Source: Anderseniella sp963700735 (lineage in GTDB: Bacteria > Pseudomonadota > Alphaproteobacteria > Rhizobiales > Aestuariivirgaceae). Taken from it: a DNA stretch of 64,000 nucleotides. Below are positions 35,917 to 44,100 of the stretch, piece after piece. Under the pieces are notes generated by a model. That model saw only the letters and a list, made by a program, of their open reading frames with translations, had not been told where the DNA came from and ran no database searches. The translations under genes and the position numbers were made by a program. Every line of letters starts with the position of its first letter. The first letter of the stretch is position 1. Location: contig CAVOYR010000003.1 in the NCBI GenBank assembly GCA_963700735.1, forward strand, positions 124,001 through 188,000, given 5' to 3'.

Positions 35917-36725
35917 GCCTCGACCGCAGCCTGACCTGGTTCCTGCGCGCCTGGGTGGGCGTGGTGTTCGTGTTCGTGTTCACGCCCATCGTGTTTTCGC
36001 TTGTCTTCTCGTTCAACTCGCAGCGGTTCCCCACCATCCCGCTCGGTGAGTTCTCCACCCAGTGGTACGAGACCATCCTGGCGGACGCGGACGTGTGGCA
36101 GGCCGCGCTGACCAGCATCATCGTGGCGGTATCCACGTCGATACTCGCGACCTTCCTGGGTTTCTGCACGGCCTATTCCGACTATCGCTACAACTTCCGC
36201 TTCAAGGGAGCGTACCTCGCGCTGATCCTGCTGCCGCCCACCATTCCGCTCATCATCATGGCGCTGGCCATGCTGGCGTGGTTCTCGAAGATCGGTGCCT
36301 CAGGGCAGGTCTGGTCGATCATCGCCGCCCATACCGTGCTCACCGCCCCGTTCGCCATGGCCATCATCCGGCTGCGCCTCAACCAGATGGACGAGAACCT
36401 CGAGGCCGCCGCGTGGAACCTCGGCGCGTCGGAATGGGCCACCATGCGCCACGTGGTGCTGCCGTTCTGCAAGCCGGCCATCGTCTCCGCCGCCTGCCTG
36501 TGTGCAGCCGTATCCTTCGACGAGTTCGCCATCGCGTGGTTCGTGTCCGGCCTCAACAAGACCGTGCCCGTGGTGATCCTTGAGATCGTCACCGGCAACA
36601 TTGATCCACAGGTCAACGCCATCGGCACCTTCGTCTTCCTCACGTCGATGACGCTGGTCATCCTTGCTCAACTGCTGTTCATTGCTCGCGCTGCCAGGGG
36701 CATGAAACAGGGGGCTGAAACATGA
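35913..36725 (+). CDS. ABC transporter permease (PotC/PotI-like)
   Basis: A 270-residue permease with six membrane segments and the EAA loop MDENLEAAAWNLGASEWATMRHV. The family motif VSFDEFAIAWFVSGLNKTVPVVI is present. The ATG at 35913 overlaps the stop of the preceding gene, and its own stop overlaps the ATPase start. Forms the membrane channel with the previous protein. Confidence 0.9.
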   Translation: MSLDRSLTWFLRAWVGVVFVFVFTPIVFSLVFSFNSQRFPTIPLGEFSTQWYETILADADVWQAALTSIIVAVSTSILATFLGFCTAYSDYRYNFRFKGAYLALILLPPTIPLIIMALAMLAWFSKIGASGQVWSIIAAHTVLTAPFAMAIIRLRLNQMDENLEAAAWNLGASEWATMRHVVLPFCKPAIVSAACLCAAVSFDEFAIAWFVSGLNKTVPVVILEIVTGNIDPQVNAIGTFVFLTSMTLVILAQLLFIARAARGMKQGAET

Positions 36726-37804
36726 GCGAACCGCTGCTGGTGTTCGACAACGTGGTCAAGCGGTTCGGCGATTTCGTCGCCGTCAAGCGCATGAACCTGG
36801 AGATCGGCAAGGGCGAGTTCGTTGCCATCATGGGCCCGTCCGGTTGCGGCAAGACCACGACACTGCGGATGCTGGCGGGCCTCGAAAGCCCCAGCGAGGG
36901 CGAGATCCGGCTTGATGGCCGGGTGATGAACGAGGTCAGGCCGCACGAACGCGACACGCCGATGGTGTGGCAGTCGCTGGCGCTGTTTCCGTTCCTGAAT
37001 GCCCGCGAGAACGTCGAGTTCGGCCTGAAGATGCGCGGGTTCGATGCCTCGACCCGCCGGGCCAAGGCACTGGCCTGGCTTGACCGGCTGGGTATGGCCG
37101 AGTTTGCCGAGCGCGATATCTCCACCCTGTCCGGTGGTCAGAAGCAACGCGTGGCGCTGGCGCGATCACTGGTGACGGAACCGCAGATCCTGCTGCTGGA
37201 CGAGCCGCTCTCGGCGCTCGACGCCCACCTCGTCATCCGCATGCAGTCGGTGCTGACAAACCTGCAACGCGAGCTTGGCATCACCTTCGTTTATGTCACG
37301 CACTCGCAGTCGGAAGCCTTTGCCATGGCTGACCGGGTGGTCATCATGGCGCAGGGCGAAGTTGCGCAGGTGGGACAGCCGAAGGACATCTACCGAGCAC
37401 CGGCCAACCGCTTCGTGGCCGAATTCGTCGGGCGCAACAACATCATCTCCGGCAAGGTGAAATCAGCCGCGAAAGACAAGGCGGTGATCGAAGCGCCCTC
37501 CGGCAGCTTCTCCGTCACCGCCGACGCCCTGCCGAAACCGGGCAGCGAGGCGACGTTCGTGATCTCGGCCGACCTTGTGCGCCTGACCACGGCGAAGCCA
37601 AAGGCAGAAAACGCGGTGCAGGCAAAACTGATATCGGAAGAATTCATCGGATCAGTTGTAACGCTGTTTCTCGAAGCCGACGATGGCACCGAGTTCAAGG
37701 TGCAGGTGCAGGAGCGCGAGCTTGCCACGCTGGACCTGAAGTCAAAGGCATCGCTTTGGCTGAGCTGGCCTGCGACGAGTGCGCATTTGCTGACAGGGAG
37801 TTGA
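36722..37804 (+). CDS. ABC transporter ATPase (PotA-like)
   Basis: A 360-residue ATPase. Walker A is GPSGCGKTTT, signature LSGGQKQRVALARSL, Walker B ILLLDEPLSALDAHL and H-loop YVTHSQSEAF. The Q-loop reads MVWQSLALFPF, with Trp instead of the common Phe. A C-terminal TOBE domain covers about residues 240-355. It completes the transporter and lies 4 bp before the deacetylase-like gene, so uptake and catabolic genes share one transcript. Confidence 0.92.
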   Translation: MSEPLLVFDNVVKRFGDFVAVKRMNLEIGKGEFVAIMGPSGCGKTTTLRMLAGLESPSEGEIRLDGRVMNEVRPHERDTPMVWQSLALFPFLNARENVEFGLKMRGFDASTRRAKALAWLDRLGMAEFAERDISTLSGGQKQRVALARSLVTEPQILLLDEPLSALDAHLVIRMQSVLTNLQRELGITFVYVTHSQSEAFAMADRVVIMAQGEVAQVGQPKDIYRAPANRFVAEFVGRNNIISGKVKSAAKDKAVIEAPSGSFSVTADALPKPGSEATFVISADLVRLTTAKPKAENAVQAKLISEEFIGSVVTLFLEADDGTEFKVQVQERELATLDLKSKASLWLSWPATSAHLLTGS

Positions 37805-37808
37805 ACAG

Positions 37809-38693
37809 ATGATCCGCAATCCCATCCCCTGGCCCAATGATGCCAAGTGCGCCTGCGCCATCACCTTCGACATGGACGCCGACAGCCTGATCCATATCTC
37901 GAAGCCACAGGATGCGCACGACCGGCTCTACCCGATCACCATGGGCCGGTATGGCCCCACAGTCGCCATTCCCCGCATTCTCGACACCTATGAGCGGATG
38001 GGCATCAAACAGTCGTTCTTCATCCCGGCCTGGTGCATGGAGCAATACCCCGACGCCGTCGAGATGATCCTAAAGGGCGGCCACGAAATTGGTCACCACG
38101 GCTACCTGCACGAAGACCCGATCGAGACCAAGGACAGCCAGCGCATGTGGTTCGAGCGCGCGCTGGAAGTGCACTTGAAGGTTGCCGGCGTGAAGCCGCG
38201 CGGCTATCGCGCGCCGGTTTACAACGTCAACCAGACCGTCATCGACCTGCTGGTGGAACACGGATTCCGCTATGAAAGCTCGCTGATGGCCGATGACATT
38301 CCCTACCTGATGCAGACGGACAAGGGCGAGTTGTACGAGATGCCGGTGCACTGGGGCACCGACGACTGGCCGCCGTTCGCACACTATGCCGAGATCGGCT
38401 ACATGATGCCGGTAAAGGCGCCGTCCGATGGCCTGCAGGCGTTCTGGGAAGAGTTCGAGGCCGCCCATGAGGCGGGAGGCTTCTTCATGCTGATCGTGCA
38501 TCCGTTTCTCACCGGCAGGTTGGCCCGCTGGCGGCTGGTGGAGAAATGGATCGAGGAAACCATGAAGACGCGTGACGTCTGGTTTGCGCGGCTCGAAGAC
38601 ATTGCCGATCACATGGATGCGCTGCGCAAGGCGGGCACATGGTCGCCGCGTGTCGAGAAGTTGCCCTATTACAATGGCCCGGTTCTGAAGTGA
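37809..38693 (+). CDS. Polysaccharide-deacetylase-fold (NodB-homology) hydrolase
   Basis: A 294-residue carbohydrate-esterase-4 fold protein. Motif 1 is TFDMDAD (metal Asp) and motif 2 GGHEIGHHGYLHED (metal His pair), then YRAPVYNVNQTVIDLL and LIVHPFLTGR near the end. It has no signal peptide, so it acts in the cytosol, unlike chitin deacetylases. This subgroup includes PuuE-type allantoinases and other small amide/imide hydrolases. Its place between a transporter and a cytosine deaminase suggests a ring-opening or carbamoyl-cleaving step, which is inference. Confidence 0.85.
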   Translation: MIRNPIPWPNDAKCACAITFDMDADSLIHISKPQDAHDRLYPITMGRYGPTVAIPRILDTYERMGIKQSFFIPAWCMEQYPDAVEMILKGGHEIGHHGYLHEDPIETKDSQRMWFERALEVHLKVAGVKPRGYRAPVYNVNQTVIDLLVEHGFRYESSLMADDIPYLMQTDKGELYEMPVHWGTDDWPPFAHYAEIGYMMPVKAPSDGLQAFWEEFEAAHEAGGFFMLIVHPFLTGRLARWRLVEKWIEETMKTRDVWFARLEDIADHMDALRKAGTWSPRVEKLPYYNGPVLK

Positions 38694-38697
38694 GGGG

Positions 38698-39153
38698 ATG
38701 AGGATGCTGAACGCGACCGACAGAAAATTCCTGCGACTGGCATACGAGGAAGCCAAGGCAGGTTATGACGAGGGCGGTTGCCCGATCGGCTCGGTGCTGG
38801 CGCGTGGTGACGAGCTGGTTTCGCAAGGGCGCAACCAGCGTGTGCAGAAGGGTGATCCGATTGCCCATGGCGAGATGGACGCGCTGAGGAAGGCCGGCCG
38901 GCAGAAGTCCTATCGCGACATGACCATCTATACCTCGCTCAGCCCATGCATGATGTGCACCGGCACCATCATCCAGTTCGGCATCCCGCGCGTGGTGATC
39001 GGCGAGAACACCACCTTCGGCGGCAACGAGGAGTTCCTGAGATCGAAAGGCGTCGAGGTGATCGTCGCCGATGATCCCGATTGTATTGCGCTGATGACCA
39101 GGTTCATCGACGAGAAGCCTGAGCTGTGGAACGAGGACATTGCGGAGGATTAG
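38698..39153 (+). CDS. Cytosine deaminase of the yeast Fcy1 type
   Basis: A 151-residue CDA-superfamily deaminase with zinc ligands His57 (HGEM), Cys84 and Cys87 (SLSPCMMCTG) and proton shuttle Glu59. The whole sequence follows yeast cytosine deaminase rather than E. coli CodA. Similar blocks are EGGCPIGSVL, NQRVQKGDPIAHGE, FGIPRVVIGENTTFGG, and a C-terminus FIDEKPELWNEDIAED close to the yeast end that closes over the active site. It would turn cytosine to uracil, the substrate for the genes downstream. It begins 4 bp after the previous gene. Confidence 0.87.
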   Translation: MRMLNATDRKFLRLAYEEAKAGYDEGGCPIGSVLARGDELVSQGRNQRVQKGDPIAHGEMDALRKAGRQKSYRDMTIYTSLSPCMMCTGTIIQFGIPRVVIGENTTFGGNEEFLRSKGVEVIVADDPDCIALMTRFIDEKPELWNEDIAED

Positions 39154-39173
39154 GCGATCTGCACCCCAACCCT

Positions 39174-39190
39174 TCCGCCTTGCAGGCGGA
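39174..39190 (+). terminator. Short hairpin between cytosine deaminase and URC1-like genes
   Basis: A perfect 7-bp stem TCCGCCT (39174-39180) pairs with 39184-39190 across a 3-nt loop, 20 nt after the deaminase stop, with no T-tract. It may be an internal attenuator or chance. Confidence 0.35.
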
Positions 39191-39280
39191 GACCGTCACG
39201 CCGGTGTGCGGACCCTAGACGGCTACGCGAAATTCAAGCATCCTCAAGTGCTTCCGATGGCCCTGTAAGAGGAACCATGC

Positions 39281-40531
39281 ATGGCTGAGACGAAGCACAT
39301 CGTGCTGAGTTCGCACCCGCCCAAGGGTGGCGCGAAAGGCCCCGTGATCGACTGGGGCGCGGCCACGGCCAGGCAGCGCGGCCCGGTTATTGGCAGCATG
39401 AACTCGCCCCAGCAGCGCAATGTCATCGGCGTGCATTCCGGTGCCTATGGCCTGTACCGCGCCCTCGCCATTGCGTCGGGCAAGCTTGACCCTATCCATC
39501 GCCCGGATCTCACCAACACATCGCCACCGGTTGCCATCGGCCCGTTCGGCCAGTGGTTTGACCCCACCAAGATCGTCTCCATCGACCCCTGGGGACACAT
39601 GGTGGCTGACGAGTTCGCCGATGAACTCAAGGCCGGGTACGACATCCGGCCGACCATCGCCATAACGAAGGCGCGCATACAGCTTCCGGAAATGCGCGAG
39701 GCCATCCGCGCAGGCCGGGTCACACCGGATGGCAAGGTGCTGTTCGAGTTTGGTGAAGCGTCCGTCACCAAGGCGGCCATCGAACCGGTGTGGTACCTGC
39801 CCGGCCTGGCCGAACGGCTGAACATCAAGGAAGGCGATCTGCGCCGGGCGCTGTTCGAATACACCGGGCACATGTTCAACGAACTTGTGACCCGGCCAGA
39901 CCTGAAAGTGTTCCTGCCGCCCATCGGCAACATTACGCTGTACATCTTCGGAGAGGTGAGCGCGCTGTGGGACGGGACGCGCGAAGTGGCCTGCCGGGTG
40001 CACGACGAATGCAACGGATCGGACGTGTTCGGCTCCGACATATGCACCTGCCGGCCTTACCTGACGCATGGCATCGAGGAATGCGTCAAGTCGGCCCAGA
40101 CGGGCGGCGCCGGGCTGATCGTCTACAACCGCAAGGAAGGCCGCGCACTAGGCGAAGTCGTCAAATTCCTCGTCTACAATGCCCGCAAGCGCAACCCAGA
40201 CGGCGACACCGCTGCAGCCTACTTCGAAAAGACCGAATGCGTGGCAGGTGTGCAGGACATGCGCTTTCAGGACCTGATGCCCGACGTGTTCCACTGGCTC
40301 GGTATCAGGCGCATCCACCGCTGGATATCCATGTCGAACCTGAAGTTCGACGCCATGGCCGCGCAAGGCATCGAGATCATCAAGCGGGTACCTATCCCCG
40401 ATGAGTTGATCCCTGCCGATGCCAGCGTCGAGATGGATGCCAAGAAGGCGGCCGGTTACTTCACCGATGACACGGTGAAGACAGCCGATGAGCTGTCCAG
40501 GCCGCAAGGTCGTGCGCTTGACAAATACTGA
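39281..40531 (+). CDS. URC1-like GTP cyclohydrolase II paralogue (uracil catabolism)
   Basis: A 416-residue protein, twice the length of RibA. Its C-terminal half carries the GCH-II core: zinc cysteines 244, 255 and 257 in VHDECNGSDVFGSDICTC, and YNRKEGRALG in place of the QEGRGIG loop. The N-terminal 200 residues are specific to the Urc1 family (NSPQQRNVIGVHSGAYGLYRAL). In yeasts Urc1p is essential for uracil degradation by the URC route, where it is thought to act on a uridine-phosphate ring. The adjoining URC4-like and upp genes support this over riboflavin synthesis. AGAGGA precedes the ATG. Confidence 0.87.
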   Translation: MAETKHIVLSSHPPKGGAKGPVIDWGAATARQRGPVIGSMNSPQQRNVIGVHSGAYGLYRALAIASGKLDPIHRPDLTNTSPPVAIGPFGQWFDPTKIVSIDPWGHMVADEFADELKAGYDIRPTIAITKARIQLPEMREAIRAGRVTPDGKVLFEFGEASVTKAAIEPVWYLPGLAERLNIKEGDLRRALFEYTGHMFNELVTRPDLKVFLPPIGNITLYIFGEVSALWDGTREVACRVHDECNGSDVFGSDICTCRPYLTHGIEECVKSAQTGGAGLIVYNRKEGRALGEVVKFLVYNARKRNPDGDTAAAYFEKTECVAGVQDMRFQDLMPDVFHWLGIRRIHRWISMSNLKFDAMAAQGIEIIKRVPIPDELIPADASVEMDAKKAAGYFTDDTVKTADELSRPQGRALDKY

Positions 40532-41738
40532 CGCAGACACCGCCCGGTGGTTGCTCTCGCCCGAAGCCGTCAGGCAACAGGCGCGCGCCCTGTTCGAGGC
40601 CGGGCTGGACGGCAAGCTTGGCCATTTCACCGTTCACCCCGGCAAGCTGGACGAAGCGGCGCACCTGGTGTGCCAGGTGATCCGCGACAACTACCCGTCT
40701 CTACAGGTGCCGCCCCACGCGCGCTGGCGGCATTTCGTCGTGGACGGCGAAGACCATTGGCAGCACATTGCAGCTTCCCTCAAGGATGATGTGATGGAGC
40801 GCGCCCGCATCGAGTGCGAACTGGCCATCGTCTCGGTGCTGCTGGATGCAGGCGCCGGCGCCGCCTGGTCTTACCGCAGCAACCGCCTATCACGGCCCCT
40901 GGCCCGGTCGGAAGGGCTTGCCATCGCCAGCCTCGACGCATTCGTAAATGGCGCATTTGCATCAGGCGAAGCAACGCCAATGCAAGCCGATGCAACCGGA
41001 TTATCGCAGTTCCACGCGATAAAGCTTGCCGGATTGTTTCAGGTCACGAGCGGCAATCCTCTGGAAGGGCTTGATGGCCGGGCCTCACTGATCCAGCGCC
41101 TCGGCAAACAGGTTGCAGCTCGGCCCGATGTTTTCGGCAGTGCCCGGCCACGGCTGGGCTATATCGCCGATCATCTGGCCGACTCTGCCAGCAATGGTGA
41201 AGTGCCGGCCCGTAACATCCTTGTCACCGTGTTGGACTTGCTCGGCCCGATCTGGCCCGGGCGGCTCAAGTGGGCAGGACGCAATCTTGGCGATACCTGG
41301 ATGCACCCGCTGGCGCCCTCACCCGGCCTGGTACCGTTCCACAAGCTGAGCCAGTGGCTTGCCTATTCGCTGTTCGAGCCGTTGCAGCGGGCCGGGTTGA
41401 CAATTACCGGACAGGACGCGCTGACCGGCCTTGCCGAATACCGCAATGGCGGACTGTTCATCGATACCGGTGTGATCGCGCTGCGCGATAAAGCGCAGGC
41501 AGTCGTGCCGCAGGAACCATCCAGTGAACTGGTCATCGAATGGCGCGCGCTCACCGTTGCCCTGCTGGACGAGATCGCCGTTCGCGTTCGTGACCAGCTT
41601 GGTGCTTCGCCGGAAAGCATGCCGCTTGCGTCTGTGCTGGAGGGCGGCACGTGGGCCGCCGGCCGGCGCATTGCCGCAGCCAGGCGCGCCGGCGGCGGTC
41701 CGCCCATTGCCATCGTTTCGGATGGATCCGTATTCTGA
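40488..41738 (+). CDS. URC4-like DUF1688 protein (uracil catabolism)
   Basis: A 416-residue DUF1688 protein with hallmark blocks GKLGHFTVHPGKLDEAAHLV, VIRDNYPSLQVPPHARWRHF, SVLLDAGAGAAWSYRS, LARSEGLAIASLDAFVNGAF and GTWAAGRRIAA. The yeast member Urc4p is needed for uracil degradation, with no biochemical activity assigned. The frame overlaps the previous gene by 44 bp from the ATG at 40488; a GTG at 40512 is an alternative. upp follows 34 bp later. Confidence 0.87.
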   Translation: MSCPGRKVVRLTNTDADTARWLLSPEAVRQQARALFEAGLDGKLGHFTVHPGKLDEAAHLVCQVIRDNYPSLQVPPHARWRHFVVDGEDHWQHIAASLKDDVMERARIECELAIVSVLLDAGAGAAWSYRSNRLSRPLARSEGLAIASLDAFVNGAFASGEATPMQADATGLSQFHAIKLAGLFQVTSGNPLEGLDGRASLIQRLGKQVAARPDVFGSARPRLGYIADHLADSASNGEVPARNILVTVLDLLGPIWPGRLKWAGRNLGDTWMHPLAPSPGLVPFHKLSQWLAYSLFEPLQRAGLTITGQDALTGLAEYRNGGLFIDTGVIALRDKAQAVVPQEPSSELVIEWRALTVALLDEIAVRVRDQLGASPESMPLASVLEGGTWAAGRRIAAARRAGGGPPIAIVSDGSVF

Positions 41739-41772
41739 ACCCGTCACGCATGCAGCAGGAAGGCAATACTCC

Positions 41773-42405
41773 ATGAGCAACAACGTTACCGTGATCGATC
41801 ACCCCCTTGTGTTGCACAAGCTGAGCCTGATGCGCGACAAGGAAACCCCTTCGGCGGTGTTCCGCAAGTTGCTCAACGAAATCTCGCTGCTGCTGGCCTA
41901 CGAAGTGCTTCACGACCTGCCGGTCGAGACCCGCAGGATCGAGACACCGATCACGGAAATGGACGCGCCGTTCCTGTCGGGCAAGAAGCTTTGTTTCGTA
42001 TCGATACTTCGAGCCGGCAACGGCTTGCTGTCGGGCATGATGGACCTGGTACCGTCGGCACGTGTCGGCCACATCGGCCTGTATCGCGATCCGTCAACGC
42101 TTGCGGCGGTGGAATACTATCTGAAACTGCCCGAAGACATCGAGCACCGCCCGGTCGTGCTGGTGGATCCGATGCTGGCGACCGGCAACTCGGTGTCGGC
42201 TGCCATCGACCGGCTGAAGCAGGCCGGTGCGAAGGACATCCGCTTCGTGTGCCTGCTGTCTGCCCCGGAAGGTATCCGGCACCTGCAGGAAGCGCATCCG
42301 GACGTGAAGGTGTTCACCGCCGCGATCGACAGTCACCTGGACGACCACGGGTACATCGTGCCGGGCCTGGGAGACGCGGGCGACCGCATGTTCGGCACGA
42401 AGTAG
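41773..42405 (+). CDS. upp: Uracil phosphoribosyltransferase
   Basis: A 210-residue UPRTase converting uracil and PRPP to UMP. It shows SILRAGNGLLSGMMDLVPSARVGHIGLYRD, the PRPP loop VVLVDPMLATGNSVSAAI, and the uracil-binding C-terminal YIVPGLGDAGDRMFGTK. In the URC route this is the first committed step (yeast URC6/FUR1). It is the last gene of the operon; no terminator was recognised after it. Confidence 0.95.
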   Translation: MSNNVTVIDHPLVLHKLSLMRDKETPSAVFRKLLNEISLLLAYEVLHDLPVETRRIETPITEMDAPFLSGKKLCFVSILRAGNGLLSGMMDLVPSARVGHIGLYRDPSTLAAVEYYLKLPEDIEHRPVVLVDPMLATGNSVSAAIDRLKQAGAKDIRFVCLLSAPEGIRHLQEAHPDVKVFTAAIDSHLDDHGYIVPGLGDAGDRMFGTK

Positions 42406-42942
42406 CCGGAGACGGGAAGTGGAGGTGGGTACACCAGGCGATTTGCGACAAGGGGAGCTGCGGCATCGCTTCGCTGGTTTAGCCGTTTCAGAGGACGCAA
42501 GCATGGCAGTTGTTGCTGCACTTTCTGGTCACGCCGATAAATCGTCAATGCAGGGCTTTATGGCTCGTCATAATCCGCTCTTAGCTACATTCAGAACGAC
42601 AGCTGAAAACACGGCAGCTTTGTCGACATGAGCCAAAGTTGATGAGTAGGTGCCTATAGGGCAGCCTTGGGCTAGAAGCGACATCGACAACTTAGGGCGG
42701 GAAGCAGTCGTCCGATCATGTGCCCTTCTATCGCCAAATACTAAGGAAGGAGACATTCGTTTGCTACTAAAGCCGCTTCTTTAAAAGAGGTCCGCAAATC
42801 GGCTCTTAGCCTGAAGAATTCAGTTTGCCTCACGCAATTCCGTCCTGAATTCTGTTGCTACAGATGACGCTCGAGTTAGATGATGATTTATGGTACCTGT
42901 ATTCTGAATTAATTGCTTCTGATAGCGTTACAGAAAGTAGAA
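42406..42942. other. Intergenic stretch without a recognisable gene
   Basis: Short frames here have no family resemblance. Base composition falls towards AT from about 42,600 onward, unlike the GC-rich operon before it. Nothing else was recognised. Confidence 0.5.
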
Positions 42943-43416
42943 CTACATTTCGAGAGCTCTTGCCCTTCGCTCCAGCGAGTTTTCAGTCCATTCGTCCTCC
43001 AAAACATAAAAAATGTCGAATGACTTTTGGTCGGGTGGGATAGTTACCCATCCAACTTTCGATCGAGTGAAAATATGGGCATCAGGCTTGATAGCACTGG
43101 TATTATCCAATACTCCGACACGTACAAACCTGTAATTCGGCCTTCCTCCATAGTCGCTCCAAACTGCGGTCATGCAATTCGCGCATCGATAGATGTCATG
43201 CACTCTGCCTGTTTCTGAAGGGCCCGGGGTAATAATCACCTGTCCTGATTGAAGTTCAATATTGTCGTTCTCTATAATGGTGTTCACGACAAAGGCACTC
43301 CCAGTCAACCGTTGACATTGTGAGCAGTGGCAGCAATGTGTAAACATGGGTTCGGCCAGCAGTCGAAAGCGAACTTGCCCACAAGCACATTTCCCGCTGT
43401 GAAATTCTGATGACAT
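42943..43416 (-). CDS. GFA/CENP-V-family zinc protein
   Basis: A 157-residue GFA-fold protein. GKCACGQVRFRL and THCCHCSQCQRLTGSAF give the paired structural/catalytic zinc cysteines, and YRCANCMTAVWSDYGG the distal pair. Members include the glutathione-dependent formaldehyde-activating enzyme, but most have unknown substrates. Its codons are much AT-richer than those of neighbours, suggesting recent transfer. No partner gene is adjacent. Confidence 0.82.
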   Translation of the reverse strand: MSSEFHSGKCACGQVRFRLLAEPMFTHCCHCSQCQRLTGSAFVVNTIIENDNIELQSGQVIITPGPSETGRVHDIYRCANCMTAVWSDYGGRPNYRFVRVGVLDNTSAIKPDAHIFTRSKVGWVTIPPDQKSFDIFYVLEDEWTENSLERRARALEM

Positions 43417-44100
43417 ATTAAGAGCCTTCCATTCTTAAACTAAGTCCAATGTTTATAACTATGGAGACGCAGCGAGGTGGATGCTACGTCGTATTTTTGA
43501 TACTTTACATATTAAATTTAAAGGCGATACGCCATTATTTGAAACCATACATATATAACTTGCATGAGATACAACCAATTGTCCGCACCGTGATCATCCG
43601 GCAAATGATTCCCAGCAAAAAAGTTGAATGACCACTCTGGAGAAGCTCGCCAAAACTGGTCGAGTTTCTGCTAAGGGCCGATAGCGTTGAAACGGTCGGT
43701 TTAGCGGCCGTACGGCGGAAACATTTGGCCATACAGTGCGTGCAAAAATTTTTGGCCGAGGGGGTTCATAGATGATGGTTAGGTCTGCGGTCGGACCTCT
43801 GGCTAAGCCGGACGATGCATCAAAGGTGAAAGTGCCAACTCCTGCTGTCTCGACACAAAATTCAAACCTACCCAGATTGGGAGTTTTTCAACACAATCGA
43901 CCCACTGCGGAGATTGCCAAAACATCTTATGGCTTTCGCCAACCACATGATACTGATGCCTTTAGGGCTGGCGAGCCAGTCATGCTTTTGTGAGACAATT
44001 TCAATGCAATGTTGCGGAACAGACAACAAGGCATCGGCAAAAGCTTGCCGATCCCCTGGCCCCATTGGGAAATCCTGCCAACCGCGCCGCTTCGGCTGTG
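43417..44100. other. AT-rich intergenic stretch, no supported gene
   Basis: Open frames of up to 78 codons occur on both strands but lack family features and good ribosome sites. Around 43,480-43,620 the sequence is strikingly AT-rich. It is probably the remains of an acquired segment that also carries the GFA gene. Confidence 0.5.

Noticed and set aside
39281..40531. Calling the gene ribA for riboflavin synthesis
   Set aside because: It has a 200-residue URC1-specific N-terminus, a changed catalytic loop, and no riboflavin genes adjoin.
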